From positions 248,001 to 312,000 of the forward strand of contig NGZR01000003.1 in NCBI GenBank assembly GCA_002197995.1: a stretch of 64,000 nucleotides of DNA. The letters are read 5' to 3'. Below the pieces are notes generated by a model. It saw nothing but the letters and a program-made list of their open reading frames with translations, was not told the DNA's origin and did no database searches. The DNA is from Gaeumannomyces sp. JS-464. Taxonomy: Eukaryota; Ascomycota; Sordariomycetes; Magnaporthales; Magnaporthaceae. Positions 33,260 through 45,402 of this stretch are shown piece after piece. The first letter of the stretch is position 1; every line of letters begins with the position of its first letter. Made by a program: the position numbers and the translations under genes.

Positions 33260-34991
33260 GGCAGGCAGGCAGGCGGGCGGATGGGGTGGGCACGTGCCCG
33301 CACTCGCCTCACGCTGGGGTCGAAAGGGCTTGATGGAGGGGGGGAGGGAGAGAGTGTGTGTGTGTGGGAGGAGGATTTTGGACTGAGGTTGAATCTTTCA
33401 AAGCTCGGGGAGTAAGCCAATATCGTGGCCCCGACGATAGACACCTCCTCAGTAGTTTCCTGTCGGATCCTGGTCCATCAAGCATCAGTGACGGCGTGCG
33501 TCCTACCGGCCGCGACCCCTGACTGGGACACGCGCGATATCCACCACACCGCTGGATCCATCTCGGCAAAGATGATCTGGATCTCAGCAAAACTACCTGT
33601 TCTCCCGCGCGTCTGTCAGCGGTTGTACCGGAAGCCATAGGCGACACCGACCCGCCCGGGACGAGTCTCGGAGGCCCAACCACTGTCACGGGAACTTGTC
33701 AGAGACAAACACCTCTACACGGTATATAGCCAAGACAGCGCAAGGAACCGGAGCACGGCTGCTCCCGGGTCCCGTCTCGCGGACCCGGGGAGCGCCCATG
33801 GCATCCACCTGCCTCACAGCCTCACCGCCGGGCTCCTCTCCGCCCGAGTACCACAAGCCCCTGATTCCCACTGGAACACATGCACATGCAACGGAGAGAC
33901 AACTGGCCTCACAAAGCATACCTGCAACATCTCACTCCCCCAGCTTCGTGCAACATTCATGAAATTAGACTCTCATCAATGCGTGTGTTCCCCGTGGTTC
34001 CATGACGCAACCTCGCATAGCCCATACTTCCTCAGCCCGGCAACTGGAATCAACCCCCGAGCACTGCCGTGAGAGTGACAGACACATTAGAGACAGGTGA
34101 AACAATAATGCAAAGAAATCATATGCTTGGCGTATGCTACAGAGCGTGGTCTTCAACACGAGACCGAGACTAGTAGTGATGAAGAAGGAACAAAGAAAAG
34201 AAACCCCCCAACCCAATGCTTTGCTTGCGTGTGCCAATGCATGCCTTGATTTTTTTCCCGACCGAGTAAAGCACGGGAAGGACAAGAAACACAGAAACAA
34301 AAAAAAAAAAAAAACAAAAAAAAAAAAGATACCAGTAATTCTTTCACAACGCGCCGCCCTATCCATCAACCCATCTGCGCTTGTTCCAACTAGCTGGCGC
34401 AAAAACACAAGAAGCGCCGGTGCAATATCCTGCCTCAACATGTAGCCCAACCCGAACCAAGTTATTAGTCCTGCCAGAAAAGGCGATAGCGATATGAACA
34501 GGTTCCATTGGGGCGGCCGCCGGCATTTACCCCCGGAGTAAGAATTTGGTGATTAAGGTGGTGACCGTTGCATCAGCAATCGATCGACCATGGTGCGTGT
34601 GTCGGCAGCCAGGAGTACCATCCGGAAAGGTATGTGTTAAGAACAAAGAAAAAATGCAATGGCCAAGAATGGGTATCAAGCCAACACTAATATGTACGGT
34701 GAGGCCCCGGTGATAAAAAAGAATAAGTAACAAGGAACGTTCCCAGGAAATAAGGGGGTCGGGGGGTCGGGGAGTCGGCCGATGTCGCCCTCAGCGGGGC
34801 AAGGTGAGGAACGGCGACTTGAACAGGCGTTCGAAAAGCCCAGGGCCGATATCTGTATGGGCCCAACGGCTGGGATCTAAGGTCCGCCGGGGTCTGTTGT
34901 ACGCGCGCGTGGTGTCGAAAGTCGTGTGTAGTTTGGTGTGTAGCTTGAGAAATCATTATTTTACCAATTCGATAGAGTATTTGCATCAAGA
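33260..34991. other. Convergent intergenic region
   Basis: About 1.7 kb between the 3' ends of the RSA3-like and metallopeptidase genes. It includes A-rich runs near 34300-34330. No gene is supported. Confidence 0.5.
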
Positions 34992-37624
34992 TCATCCACG
35001 ACGGTAGAGGATGGAGAAACCGTCTGCCCACGTGCCAGGGCCGCAGCTGCCGGCAACGCCGCAGATCTGGAAACCCTTTGGAGGCACCAGGTGTGCTCTG
35101 TCGAGTTTCGCCGTGTTAGCAATGCGGCGGCTGCGGGAGAAGAATAAAGGTGACTTACAAGCTAACCCCCGTGCTGGCCGGCACGCCGAACCAGGGAGAC
35201 CTCCTATTCTGGTCCGTCAGGATCTGGATGGCGTTGATCCAGTGGCCCGACTTCACCTTGAAGCCGGCCAGCTGCTCGCCACGGAGGATGTTCATGTCGA
35301 AAGTGTCGCCCCCGGGCTTGCCGCCCTTGTTTCCAAAGAGCTGCCGCGACTCATCGTCATAGACAAACTCGATTCCGTTCAGGTACTGGCCGTGGTACAC
35401 GACGAAGCGGCGCAGAATCCTGCCCTTGTTCTCGTCGCTCTGCTTTCGTGCCGTCGTAAAGACGACCTGGTCCTCGGCCGAATCCTCGAGATTCGAGAGC
35501 CCCAACCTGGTGCTCCGCCAGATGATCCGCCCGTCGACCTTTGAAGCTCGACTCGACAGACGCCAACCTGCCAAAGTCGGCCGTCTCAAAGACGCCGCCG
35601 CCGTAGGACCTGGCTACGAGCCGGAACGGCGCGCTGCGTTTGCCCGGCGGTAGCCTGTAGCGGAGCTCCTTCTCGCGCAGCATTGTGGAGCGCACGTCGC
35701 GGTCGTATGTGACCGTCTCGCAGCACTCCTCCTCGCCATTGGGGTATAGCTCGACATGCGAAAGGCCGGCCTGCGATGTGATCATGATGGAGTCCGGGTC
35801 CGTGGGCCAGGCCATGACGCTCGGGTCGGACGCCAGGTTGTCGATAGAGACCTGGAAACAGGGGTGCACCCGCAGGCCAAGTAGTCAAGCCACGTCCAGT
35901 GACACTCCTCCTTGTCAGCCACAGGGCCGCCCTTCTCCTTGGTCCTGGTGCAGAAGGCCTCGCGGCTGACAAAGCTCCGGTGGAGCCGCACGTAGTCCCG
36001 GGCCATTACTCCAGACGGGCGCGATGCGGCAAGCCAAACAGGTGACCAACCTCGTGCAGGTGCGCGCCGATGCCGATGTTGCACGCCTCCCAGCTGCTCC
36101 CGGCCTCGCGGCAGTCGTTGGCCACGAGCTTCGAGTCTGTCGGGTTGCAGTCGGTAAAGCACGCCTCGACCTCCTCCAGGCACGTCGGGTAGCTCCACAG
36201 GCTGTGCGATCCGAACAGCGCCACATTGGTCTGCCCATCACCGCCCCCCAGCGCTGCGTGCCCCGTGATCAGCTGGGCCGTGGTGTCCCAGTGCGAGTCC
36301 AACATCAGCGCGGCCACATACGTCTTCTGGCCCGTCTGGGCTTTGAAGTAGCCTTTGATGGCGTCCATGGCAATCCCGAAAAGCCCGTCCCTACTGCTTG
36401 CTTTGTCGTTCTGCTGGGCGATGTCGGCGTCCCGGATCTCGGCGACCGTCTTGTCCATCTCGATGATGTGAACGCGCGCCTCGGAGCGCATCGTGCCGTT
36501 TTCTCGGTCCCGAGCGTTGGACGTCCCATAGGTCCACTCCTCCTCGAACCGAAACGACCTGTGTTCGATGACGCCACCGGCCGTGCGCGGCGAGTCGGAC
36601 CGCATCTTCTCCTCCCGGGCGTGGGGGCCATCTGCTCGCCGGTAAAGGCCTGCCACAGGTAAGCGGCCATCCTGAACTTGCGGATGGCCGTGTCGAGCCC
36701 GTTCCCCTCGCGGTCGATCCTGCTCGGAATCGAGTCAAACGTCCTCGGCGAGTCCTTGGCAACCAGAATGGCCAGCTGGAGGGGTGGAGAGTTTGTCGTC
36801 GGCACGTAGTTAACAGTAATCCAGGAGGAGTTTTGTTGCTCCGAGCGGGTGTGCTTGGGGCCGGCGTAGTCAATCCGAAGTCGGTTGGTACCCGGAATCA
36901 GAGGGACCAGTGCCTTGAAGTTGGAGGCGCAGACAGGAAAGTCAATGGAGGGCATCTGGTTGTTCTGGTAGTGGATGGTCACTGTGCCGTCGACCAGCTT
37001 TCCTGGTTCGCCAACCTCACCCCGCAATGCCAAGACTTTTTGGTGGACCTGGATGCGGTTTGGTTAGCGGCCGTGGACGGCTCGGCAGGGAAGAGCAGAC
37101 ACGACTTACAAAAACCCTGTCCTCGAGGTTTGTGAGCCGAGGAGCATACTTGCCACGTGGCGGGCGCGGTGCTGGGGCGACATGCCACCCGGGCCGAACA
37201 TGCTATAGCGGTTCAGGTTGGTGCCGGAGCCGTGGCCGCTCAGGGGCGGGCGGGCGGCGATGGGATAGGGGCCATCGACGTCACCGCTGGCGAACTTGAG
37301 GTTGATGGCCGGGTCGGACTGGGCCGATATGGAGGGCGGGGTGATGGAGCCGCTGGTGGGAGCCGTGCCGTTGCTAGCGGCGTCGGCGTCGCTCGAGGAC
37401 TCAGACGACTCGGGTGCGCGGAAGCTCTGCCTGGAGGCCCGGCGCAGGCTCTTGAGGGCGTTGAACAGAGGCGCCATGGCCGGCTTGGCCTTGTCCCTAG
37501 GCCCCCGGGACTCGTGCGCCTTCTCGAATGCTGCGGGAGTCAATACGAGCTCGTGGCCGGCCAATTGGCGAGAACTGGGGTCTGTGGACGCGGGCGTGCG
37601 AGAACGAGAGCGTTTGGAAAGCAT
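34992..37624 (-). CDS. Metzincin-like metallopeptidase with C-terminal jacalin-type region (YIL108W-like)
   Basis: The protein matches the fungal putative metallopeptidase family that includes yeast YIL108W. The zinc motif is HEVGHLFGLPH, the extended HExxHxxGxxH form, followed by SGVMARD, which fits a Met-turn. The start at 37624 gives MLSKRSRSRTPAST with no signal peptide, so it is probably intracellular. Order: a basic/Ser-rich N-terminus, LTNLEDRVF, intron 37109-37049, VHQKVLALRGEVG and a Metallopep-type region, the active site (about 36060), then a C-terminal jacalin-like lectin region (VYHGQYLNGIEFVYDDES, FDMNILRGEQLAGFKVKSGH, WINAIQILTDQ). A last intron is 35158-35098 and the stop is at 34992. 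The frame slips near 37150, 36630, 36018, 35880 and 35545, four by a missing base and one by an extra G. Confidence 0.85.
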
Positions 37625-40600
37625 TGACGTGGGTGTTTGGTGAGGCCAGGAATGCAGAAAGTCAACAAACACCAACCAACCCGGGCGCGCACACGTGGGG
37701 GCCAAGCACCCGACAAGAAGGCCGCTGCACCCGGGCGTAGGCGGGAGACAAGGAAAACGAAGAGGAACAAGCGAGAGGCGCGAGAGACAAGCCCACTTAT
37801 GGGATGATTGGCGTCTGTTCGCGGCGAGGGAGAACAACAGCAGAAACACAAGCAGCCGACAGCAACGACGGCAGCAAACCTCGACCAGCACACGGCAGAA
37901 GATGGGGACGAAGACGGGGAGAAAGTAACACACGACAGGCGGGGCAGGAGACCAAGAAGAACAAAAGATTAAAACGGCAAGACGGAAGGAAAATGACGAC
38001 GAGGAAAAACCGAGAAGGATGGAGGCGAGCAGTACAGTACGAAGTGAAGTGGCAGCAGCCCGGATGGAGCCTGCTGGGCCTTGCTTGCAGGAACAATGGA
38101 GCTGGGATCTGACGGATACGGGAAGCAAGAAATCGGTACGTACCTGTCAAGCGGTTTTCAAATCTCGCGGTCGCCGTGTCCCGGCACAACCTTGCAGGCG
38201 GCAGTGGTGCTAAGACGCTTGCAGGCACTCCACCTGCGCTTGACTTGACTGCAGGAGTAATCGATGTACGGTGGATATCAATCAAGGTCTGGTACCCACC
38301 ACCTGCCCCGAGGTGGCGAGCTGTGCGTGCTGTGCTGGCCCGACTGGCAGACTCGGTCACCTGCTGCTGGCGAGATTCAACACCTCCAGCGCAAGCACTG
38401 GTGTCACATAAATAGACGGCTGGCAGATAGACGGCTTTTTTTTTCAGTAGGGCCAGGCCAGATGATATTTACTGCGAGGTGTCTGTGCGGCAGATTTTTT
38501 TTCTTTTTTTCTTTTTTTCTTTTTTAGCACGACCGCCCACTCGCCCTGAATCGAAAGGCCAGCCAACCCAGGCACAGGGCGGGCCGGGATCAGGCGCTAG
38601 GGCTAACCGGCAATTAAGCAGAACCTACCAACTGGATCCCTTGGCGCTCGCGGTGGAGGCTGGCACGCTGCCACCATGAGCTATCAATGACGTCGACTGT
38701 TTCAAGTCGGACCGTGGTCGAGATTGCAGTGCAAACCGGAGGAGGGGACAGGCCTGGAGCCCACGATGGATATGGCAGGAGGCCCGGGAAGGGAGTGTAA
38801 AGTAAAGCAAAAGAGTAGGTAGTGAAGATGATGGATGGATGCAGATTCAAAAAGAGATTATAAGGGGAAGAAAGGTCACTCAAATCAGGGGTGTCGCACA
38901 CCAGCAGCAAGACAAGACAAGACAAGTCCGAACACGCTGCCCGGCTGGCCGCCTCGCAGGAGATCGACGATGGATATCACCCCCGACAAAGCCCTCAAGC
39001 CCGGAGTCCGCTTGCGGGTTTGAGAAGGCCGGGCTACCTATCCTGGCACCCTGCGCAGGCTGTACCTGTCGAGCAGACGCCGGATGTGTGTGCCGATCAG
39101 AGACGGTGTCCGGAGCTTGACATGCAGGTGTGCCCACCTTTTTCTTGTCTTCTTGTGCAGGACAAACAAGGTGCGGATCGGAAGAGCTGCTGCGTGGGAG
39201 ACACGACGGGAGATGACGGCCCAGGCGTGGCGGGTGGGCCCCCTAGTCTTGGAAAAAGGTGGGCGGGCGGCGGGTGGTGTCCAACCCCCCGGGCGAGCTT
39301 GCCAAGTCCGATGGAAGCGCCTTTTGTTCGGGCTGCTTTTTTCGCCAACGGCCGGCAGCGATAGGGCAGGCGAGAAATTCGACTCGGGGGAGATATGGTA
39401 AGGTTGGTACGTGGATCGGCGCGCCGGGGCCCACGAGACAGGAGGATCCCTCTTATCGGGGCGACCAGGGATGGGGACTGGGACTCTGGCTGCCGGCTGC
39501 TTTTTGTCCGCGTCGTTGCTGGCGATGGGCGCCCGATATCGAAGCAGGCTCTCTCTCACTCCTCCGTGACAGGCTGGGCGGCCAGCCCGGGCTATCCGTG
39601 ACAGGCAAAGGCCGCGAAGCAAACGCGCCAGCCTTTTCCTTGGGCCGCCTTTTGGTCGCCGCAGCCTTAGTCGCCGCGCTGCAGGCGAAACACAACGGGC
39701 AGGGCGCGACTGACTAGAGCGATAAACAAGACCAGATACGTTAGACCGACAGGTCCTGCAGTGGGATGCAGAGCCACGAAGCAAGCCGCGGACCGAAACG
39801 CCCAAGGAGAGAGCTGCACGGGTCAGTCATTGATCTCACCAGAGCTCTATCGCTGCGTCGGGATTCCTGCTGTGGCTGCAGGAGGTGACTCGGGGTTACG
39901 TAGACGGATTCGTCAGAGGCGGCAGAACGACTCGGATGAGAGATAGGGGAGATTCCAGATCGGAGCAGACGAGGATTTGGGCTGGATCGATGGAAGGCGG
40001 TCACTACCTAGGTAGTGTCCATCAACCTATTGCAAGACGCCGCCAACACGTCCACCGTCACTCGGCCGGATTCGATATGATTTTTATTTGTTTTTCCCTG
40101 TCCACCCCTCCCGCTCTGCGCTGTGTCGCCCACCCCTGTCTTGGCCTTGCGATACGGGGAAACAAAGAACTGGGCTATCGTCACCCCCTGCCCCTGGCCA
40201 ACCGCTGAGCAAAAAATAAATACTTGTAAGAAAAAAAAGTGGCCACTGTCGACCATGCCTCAGCGGGAAGGGAGGGTTGCGTGCGGGCGGCGCTGGCGAC
40301 ATTGGGAGGGATGATGCATGCAACCGGATTTTTAATTTACGAGGGAGCGACACAGCGGGAAGCTCCAAAAGGGGAACACACGAGTGGGCTGACTCTGACA
40401 CCATCTTGGAAATCTGGTTTTTGCTCAGCGCAGCTGGCTCAGTGGCCCGCACCGCGCCGAGCACAGGACATCAGATGGGATTTGGATCTCGACCTTTGCC
40501 GTCTCGCGACTTTCGTCCCAGCTGCGTCGGCTTCGACGGACGAACAAAGAGGAGAACCGGCGAGTGTGCAAAGTCAAACACCAGACAAGAATGCATCATG

Positions 40601-40968
40601 AATCACGCGCTCGTCGCAACTAGATTTGATATCGGCAGACGGCTGCGCTGTCGTCCTCTATCAGGGCAGTAGGACCTCTTCGTCTGTTCGCCGCTTCGGC
40701 TATGGCAGCCGGGTCCAGACAATATTAGACTAGACCGCATGCGTTGCGCAACAACCTTGGTCTGCAGCCTGACAGACGCTATTGTGAGATAGATCGGTGA
40801 GAGAAAGCCGGTGCGTCTGAATCCCCGCTCGGACGTCGACCAGCCTGGATGGGCATGCCATTGCAACTGAAAAAAAACGGGCGGGGTCTGCCGGGACAGC
40901 AAACGAACTGGACGACAGACAGCCAGGCAGACTGCAAGGGAGCACAAAGCAGATGGTTTTTTTTTTTA

Positions 40969-40973
<5 letters not shown>

Positions 40974-41010
<37 letters not shown>
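40974..41010. repeat. AT microsatellite
   Basis: A run of TA dinucleotides of about 35 bases follows a T-rich run. Confidence 0.95.
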
Positions 41011-41011
<1 letters not shown>

Positions 41012-41523
41012 CGCACATATTGCCGCTGACGCCGGGCAACGCATCGCAACATGGCGCTCTACCGGCCGGAGTCTGTCCAGGAAGCCACATGAGAAGCACA
41101 CTGCCTGGAGACTACTGCCGAGACAAGCACACGGGCATGCCAACGTGCATTGTCTGGGCAGCACACGATATTCCGTGTGGCCTCTACAAGTATAAGTACT
41201 GCACAAATACATGCCTACCTCTACGAGCCAAGGGTGGCACAAATTGGGGGAAAAGGTGTGGTGGGCAGGAAGACCGATTTGGATGCGTCCGGCGACCTGC
41301 AGTGTTGCCGCATCACGGCGTCAGCTTGTTGCAACGCTTTTGCGGGACACAGTCGATGGTTCTTTGCCCCCACTCTTGGGCCAGCTCGCCAGATCTTATT
41401 GCATGCGGGGTCGCCCGTGTTGACGCCCTCGACGGGTTTTACGAGTTGATCAATGGTGTTGCCCCGCAAAGATCTTGGGCGAATACGAGGCGTTGGGTGG
41501 GTGTGGTGGGCCCGGCATCTGCG

Positions 41524-41526
<3 letters not shown>

Positions 41527-41567
<41 letters not shown>
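41527..41567. repeat. GT microsatellite
   Basis: About twenty GT units in a row, in intergenic sequence. Confidence 0.95.
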
Positions 41568-41569
<2 letters not shown>

Positions 41570-43820
41570 TCTGTGTGAGCTGTCTCCTGTCCGTCTTTCA
41601 ATGGGGAGCACGGCCAAGCAAACCACCAGGTCCAGACAGACACCGAAGTCGGCTGGGCTGGATGCAGAGCTTGTCAGTTCGTCGCAGATAAATACCATGC
41701 GCCTCCCACCTTGCAAACACCTGTCGGTCCCCCAAGATTGGGCCCTTTTCCGGACCCCGAATAGCAAGCAACCGCCCCCCTAGACCAGCAGCCCAGAGTC
41801 CGAACCGGCTGTTGCGCCTGCTTGGCGGCCGACGCGTGTCAACGTTCGCTATCGCAGCAAACGTTGTCTTGTGGCACCTTTCTACTTCCCGCTAGTGTGC
41901 GCCAATCGCTGGTGTGCTCCCCAATCCGGGCATTTGGCGCAAGCTGCCCAGCCAACGGCGCCGGGTGGGGGCAGCAGCACTTCTGTGCAACAAGCTTTCC
42001 TTGTGACATCGGCCACCTGGGGCAACGCCTTCGCCAGCACCGACATCTCGTTATCTTTATCGCTCGGCCGCTATTTGAATGGACGCGGATGGGCGCACGA
42101 TAACTGGCCGATTAAACCCCCATGGCCACATGGCCTTCCCAACCCGAGCCCTATCCTGGTTCCACGGCAGAAGCAACTACGTCTCGGCTTGCTGTCGTTG
42201 AACCTGGCGCATGGAGCCGGCTGTCGTCGTCCTTTGTATCGTGTCCTCTGGCTGCCGGCCAGTTCACATCTCGACATTGTTTGATGAAAAAGTAACCATC
42301 ACCGCTGCCGCTTCCGAACGATAGCGTTTGGCGCGGCGTTTGTGGGAGGCGTTGGCGCAGGACCGATGTCTCATTCACATAAAGGCTAGAGAACAGTCAC
42401 CGTTCCAGAGGCTAGTCGTCATCCGCACAGCACCGCACAGCCTTGCCGCTGCTGGCACGCCGCTAGGCCGCCGAGGATGCACTTCCCGTGGTGTGATGCT
42501 TGTCTTGCGGTTGGTGAATGTTTGTGATCCTGCAGATGGGCTGTCAAGTCGTCGCTTTGAGAGTTGCACATGCACCTGCCCGCTTCTTCTCGAAGCGCCC
42601 TTAGTTGTGGCGCTCAAGCGCTGGGGAGGGTTCGGCGGCCACGGCTCTCTGGCATCGAGGCTGCCTCTTCCACAGTGGCTTGACGTGTGGGAGTTTGACC
42701 CGCCGAGCCGGGCGCTGGTGGCGCGGCTCGGTGGCTCTGATATCGCAAAGGTAGATTGATTCTGATATCATCGACGAGGTCGCATACAATGCCTTGTCGC
42801 CGCCTCACAAAGCCCCATGGTGTCGTGCCACCCGCATCGGCTTGAGACTGCGCCTGCTGCAATTGATCCGGGCCATTGAATAGATTGAGCCGGCCTGGCC
42901 TGGACGACGATTCTGGTGCAACCAAAACAAATCAACAAAGAAACAAAGCCGTCCAATCCAGTCCAGGCAGTCCACGAGGCAGATGGACGGTCGCGAAAAG
43001 GGGTCTCTTCTATAGGTGAGTCTGCTCCCCCGATCGGCAGCCCTGATTGATCAATCGAACACCTCGGCGTGCCCACCTCCCCAGTCGCGGGCTGGCAAAT
43101 TAGTGGCCCTTGCGCGCACCGACCCCTGTAGCCGTGCTGTGTGCCGTGCGCCTTGAGCGGCCCTCCCTATAGGCTGGACCCGAATCGTGAGCCCCAGCCC
43201 AGGACATCAATTGACCCCAGCAATCCCAGCCCTGGGGGTGGCACGTTCCAGCTGATGGCGCTCACCTAATCTCCCTCCTTTTGGCTGGCCAGGTGCCGGT
43301 TTCCACAGGAATGAGAATTTCTTGGGGCGGAGAAGGCGGGCGCCCTAACGACGATGTGAAGCGGCGACCTGACGAAGGAGGCGACCCAGACTCCTCCACC
43401 TTTTTTTCCCCTTCGCTTCCAACAACCAGCGCTCCCGACTCTCACGGTCCAGATCTGCCTAATTTTCGTCAGAGTTGCCAATTCACTCCTTTTGCAACAT
43501 TTGCTGCCCACCTACTCTTTACCAGCACCTCGACACATTACCCAACCATACGATTTTAACTTCTGCTCTGGTCTTGCGTCTCACCTCGGCCTAGTCCTTC
43601 CTTCTGCGCCAGCAGGCGCCAGTGCGAGTCCGACGACATCCAATCATCTCATTTGCTCGACCACCACCACTCTCTTCCGCCCACCTACACCACCACCTCG
43701 ACCGACACCTCCCCGACTTCCACGCCCACCAGTACCAAAACCTGGCGAGGTAGGGAGGGAGACTCTTCTGACCATCACGACACCCACACCAACTCGTGCC
43801 AGAGAACCTCACCGACTCCG

Positions 43821-45402
43821 ATGGCGAGCACAATGACCATGTCGTCCACCTCGATCTCCTTCTCAAGGCAGCCTGATGCCGTGGCTGGCAAGGTCCTAAG
43901 GAGGCCGAGCTGGGAAAGGTCGGTTTATCTCTTTTTATTTTTTCTTTTTCTTTTTTTAACCTTGCGCCACCGCCTAAAGTTATCGTCCCTTTTTTTTTTT
44001 TTTCCCCCCCCCCTCCCTCGCCGGCTAACCAACCTTGGCAACCATCCATCAGATGGCCCGGAGACTTCAGAACAGCCTCGCGCTGGCAAAGTTCAAGACG
44101 ACGCACGGTCTCGAGGAGCTGACGCTCGACTCGCTGGAGCCGAGATTCGAGGAGGAGAGGCGGCGCCGGCGCATGCTGGCCGAGGGCGACATGCTCTCCG
44201 ACTCGTCCAGCAGCAGCGCCTCGGACCTGCCCTATTACCCCACCTCCTCCTCCTCGGGCAACCGCGCCCTCATGAGCTCGCCGCTCAAGGCCGCCGGGCC
44301 CATCTTCTTCTCGGACGCCATCGGCCCCAGCAGCGGCGGCGGGAGCACCGGCCACCACCGCAAGCGCACCTACATGGCGACCTTTGACGGCGGCAGCCAG
44401 CAGCCTCCACACTACGCGACCCTGTCGAGCCCCAGCAAGCGCTTCCGCTCCTCTCCTACCCCGCGCAGGGCCTTCAACCCCGCCGCGGCGGCAGTCGCAG
44501 CAGTCGGCGGCGGCGGGAACCTGGACCTCGGTGGTGGTGGCTACGGCGGCAGCTCGACCTGGCGCCACCACAACCAGCTGGCGCAGTCATCGCCCATCAA
44601 GCCGCGGCGCCAGCAGCACTTCACCACCTCGACGGGGCCCGATGTGTCGCTGTTCAAGGGCTCTCACCGCATCTCGGAGGCCCTGGTCGTGTCCTCACCG
44701 CCGCCCGTCAACTACGCCGCCAACCTGTCTGAAGATGACGACGACCTGCTGCCCGCGCACTCATTCGCGCTGCAGAACGGGGGCGGCGGCGATCCCGAGG
44801 CCTTCAGCAACCACAGCAGCGCGGCGGCGACGGCCGCGGCAATGCGCTCCTCGCCGCCCCAGACGCCACCGATGCGCAACAGGAGTCTGGCCCGCAACAG
44901 GGGAGGCAGGAACAACAAGGGCGACGGCGATGAGGATGGAGCACAGAAGCAGCAGGACGGGGCTGGCAACAACGGCAAGACGGGCGAGGACGCGGCTGAC
45001 CTGCTGCTGTACCTCGCGGCCTCGCCATCACCAGCTACACGGTCTGCGGCGAGGCGCGCTGCCGGCAGCTTCTCGGCGGCGGCGGCGGCCCGGATGGACC
45101 CGCCCTCGACACCGCCGCCAAAGATGGCCGGCGGCGGCAGCGGAGGCGCAGGGGCCGGTATCGGCAGCGCGGGTGGCGGGATGGCGCTTCCGTCGTCCAT
45201 GATGACGACTCCTGGAGGTGGCAACCCGTTCCCGGCCACGCCGTCGTTCCAGACGTTTGACTTTGCCGACTTTGTCAACATCACGCCCAGCCCGGCGCCG
45301 GTGCAGAGGGGCTACAAGACGCCAGTCGTGCTGGGCGGCGGCACCGGCAAGACCCCGATCAGCGAGACGAGGAGGCGACTCACGTTTGACGATTTCCCCT
45401 GA
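43821..45402 (+). CDS. Whi5/Nrm1-like putative G1/S transcriptional repressor
   Basis: The protein resembles the fungal family with a Whi5/Nrm1-type N-terminal motif, which represses SBF/MBF-driven G1/S transcription in yeast. Exon 1 (ATG 43821) gives MASTMTMSSTSISFSRQPDA and VAGKVLRRPSWE. After an intron ending at about 44052 comes MARRLQNSLALAKFKTTHG and LEELTLDSLEPRFEEE, the Whi5-like helix. Downstream are many SP/TP sites (SSPLK, SSPSKRFRSSPTP, QSSPIKPR) suitable for CDK control, the block DLLLYLAASPSPA, and a C-terminal FDFADFVNITPSPAP. TGA is at 45400-45402. At the exon join the phase needs one extra A in the GGGAAAGGT donor region, another likely homopolymer loss. The family is recognised from memory of these motifs; the function is inferred. 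Confidence 0.65.

Larger units (their letters stand above)
37625..43820. other. Long gene-poor divergent stretch
   Basis: Over 6 kb lie between the metallopeptidase start and the next gene. It contains an AT and a GT microsatellite, a 16-bp perfect palindrome centred on CCTAGG at 40007, and T-rich runs. Open frames up to 255 codons on the minus strand show no conserved motif. Both flanking promoters lie here. Confidence 0.5.

Noticed and set aside
39038..39805. 255-codon open frame on the minus strand
   Set aside because: Arg/Pro/Ser-rich shadow of GC-rich sequence; no motif, no splice logic, and overlapping frames are equally open.
38880..43820. Possible biosynthetic cluster or defence locus in the long gaps
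   Set aside because: No PKS, NRPS, P450, NLR or transposase motif was found in any frame.
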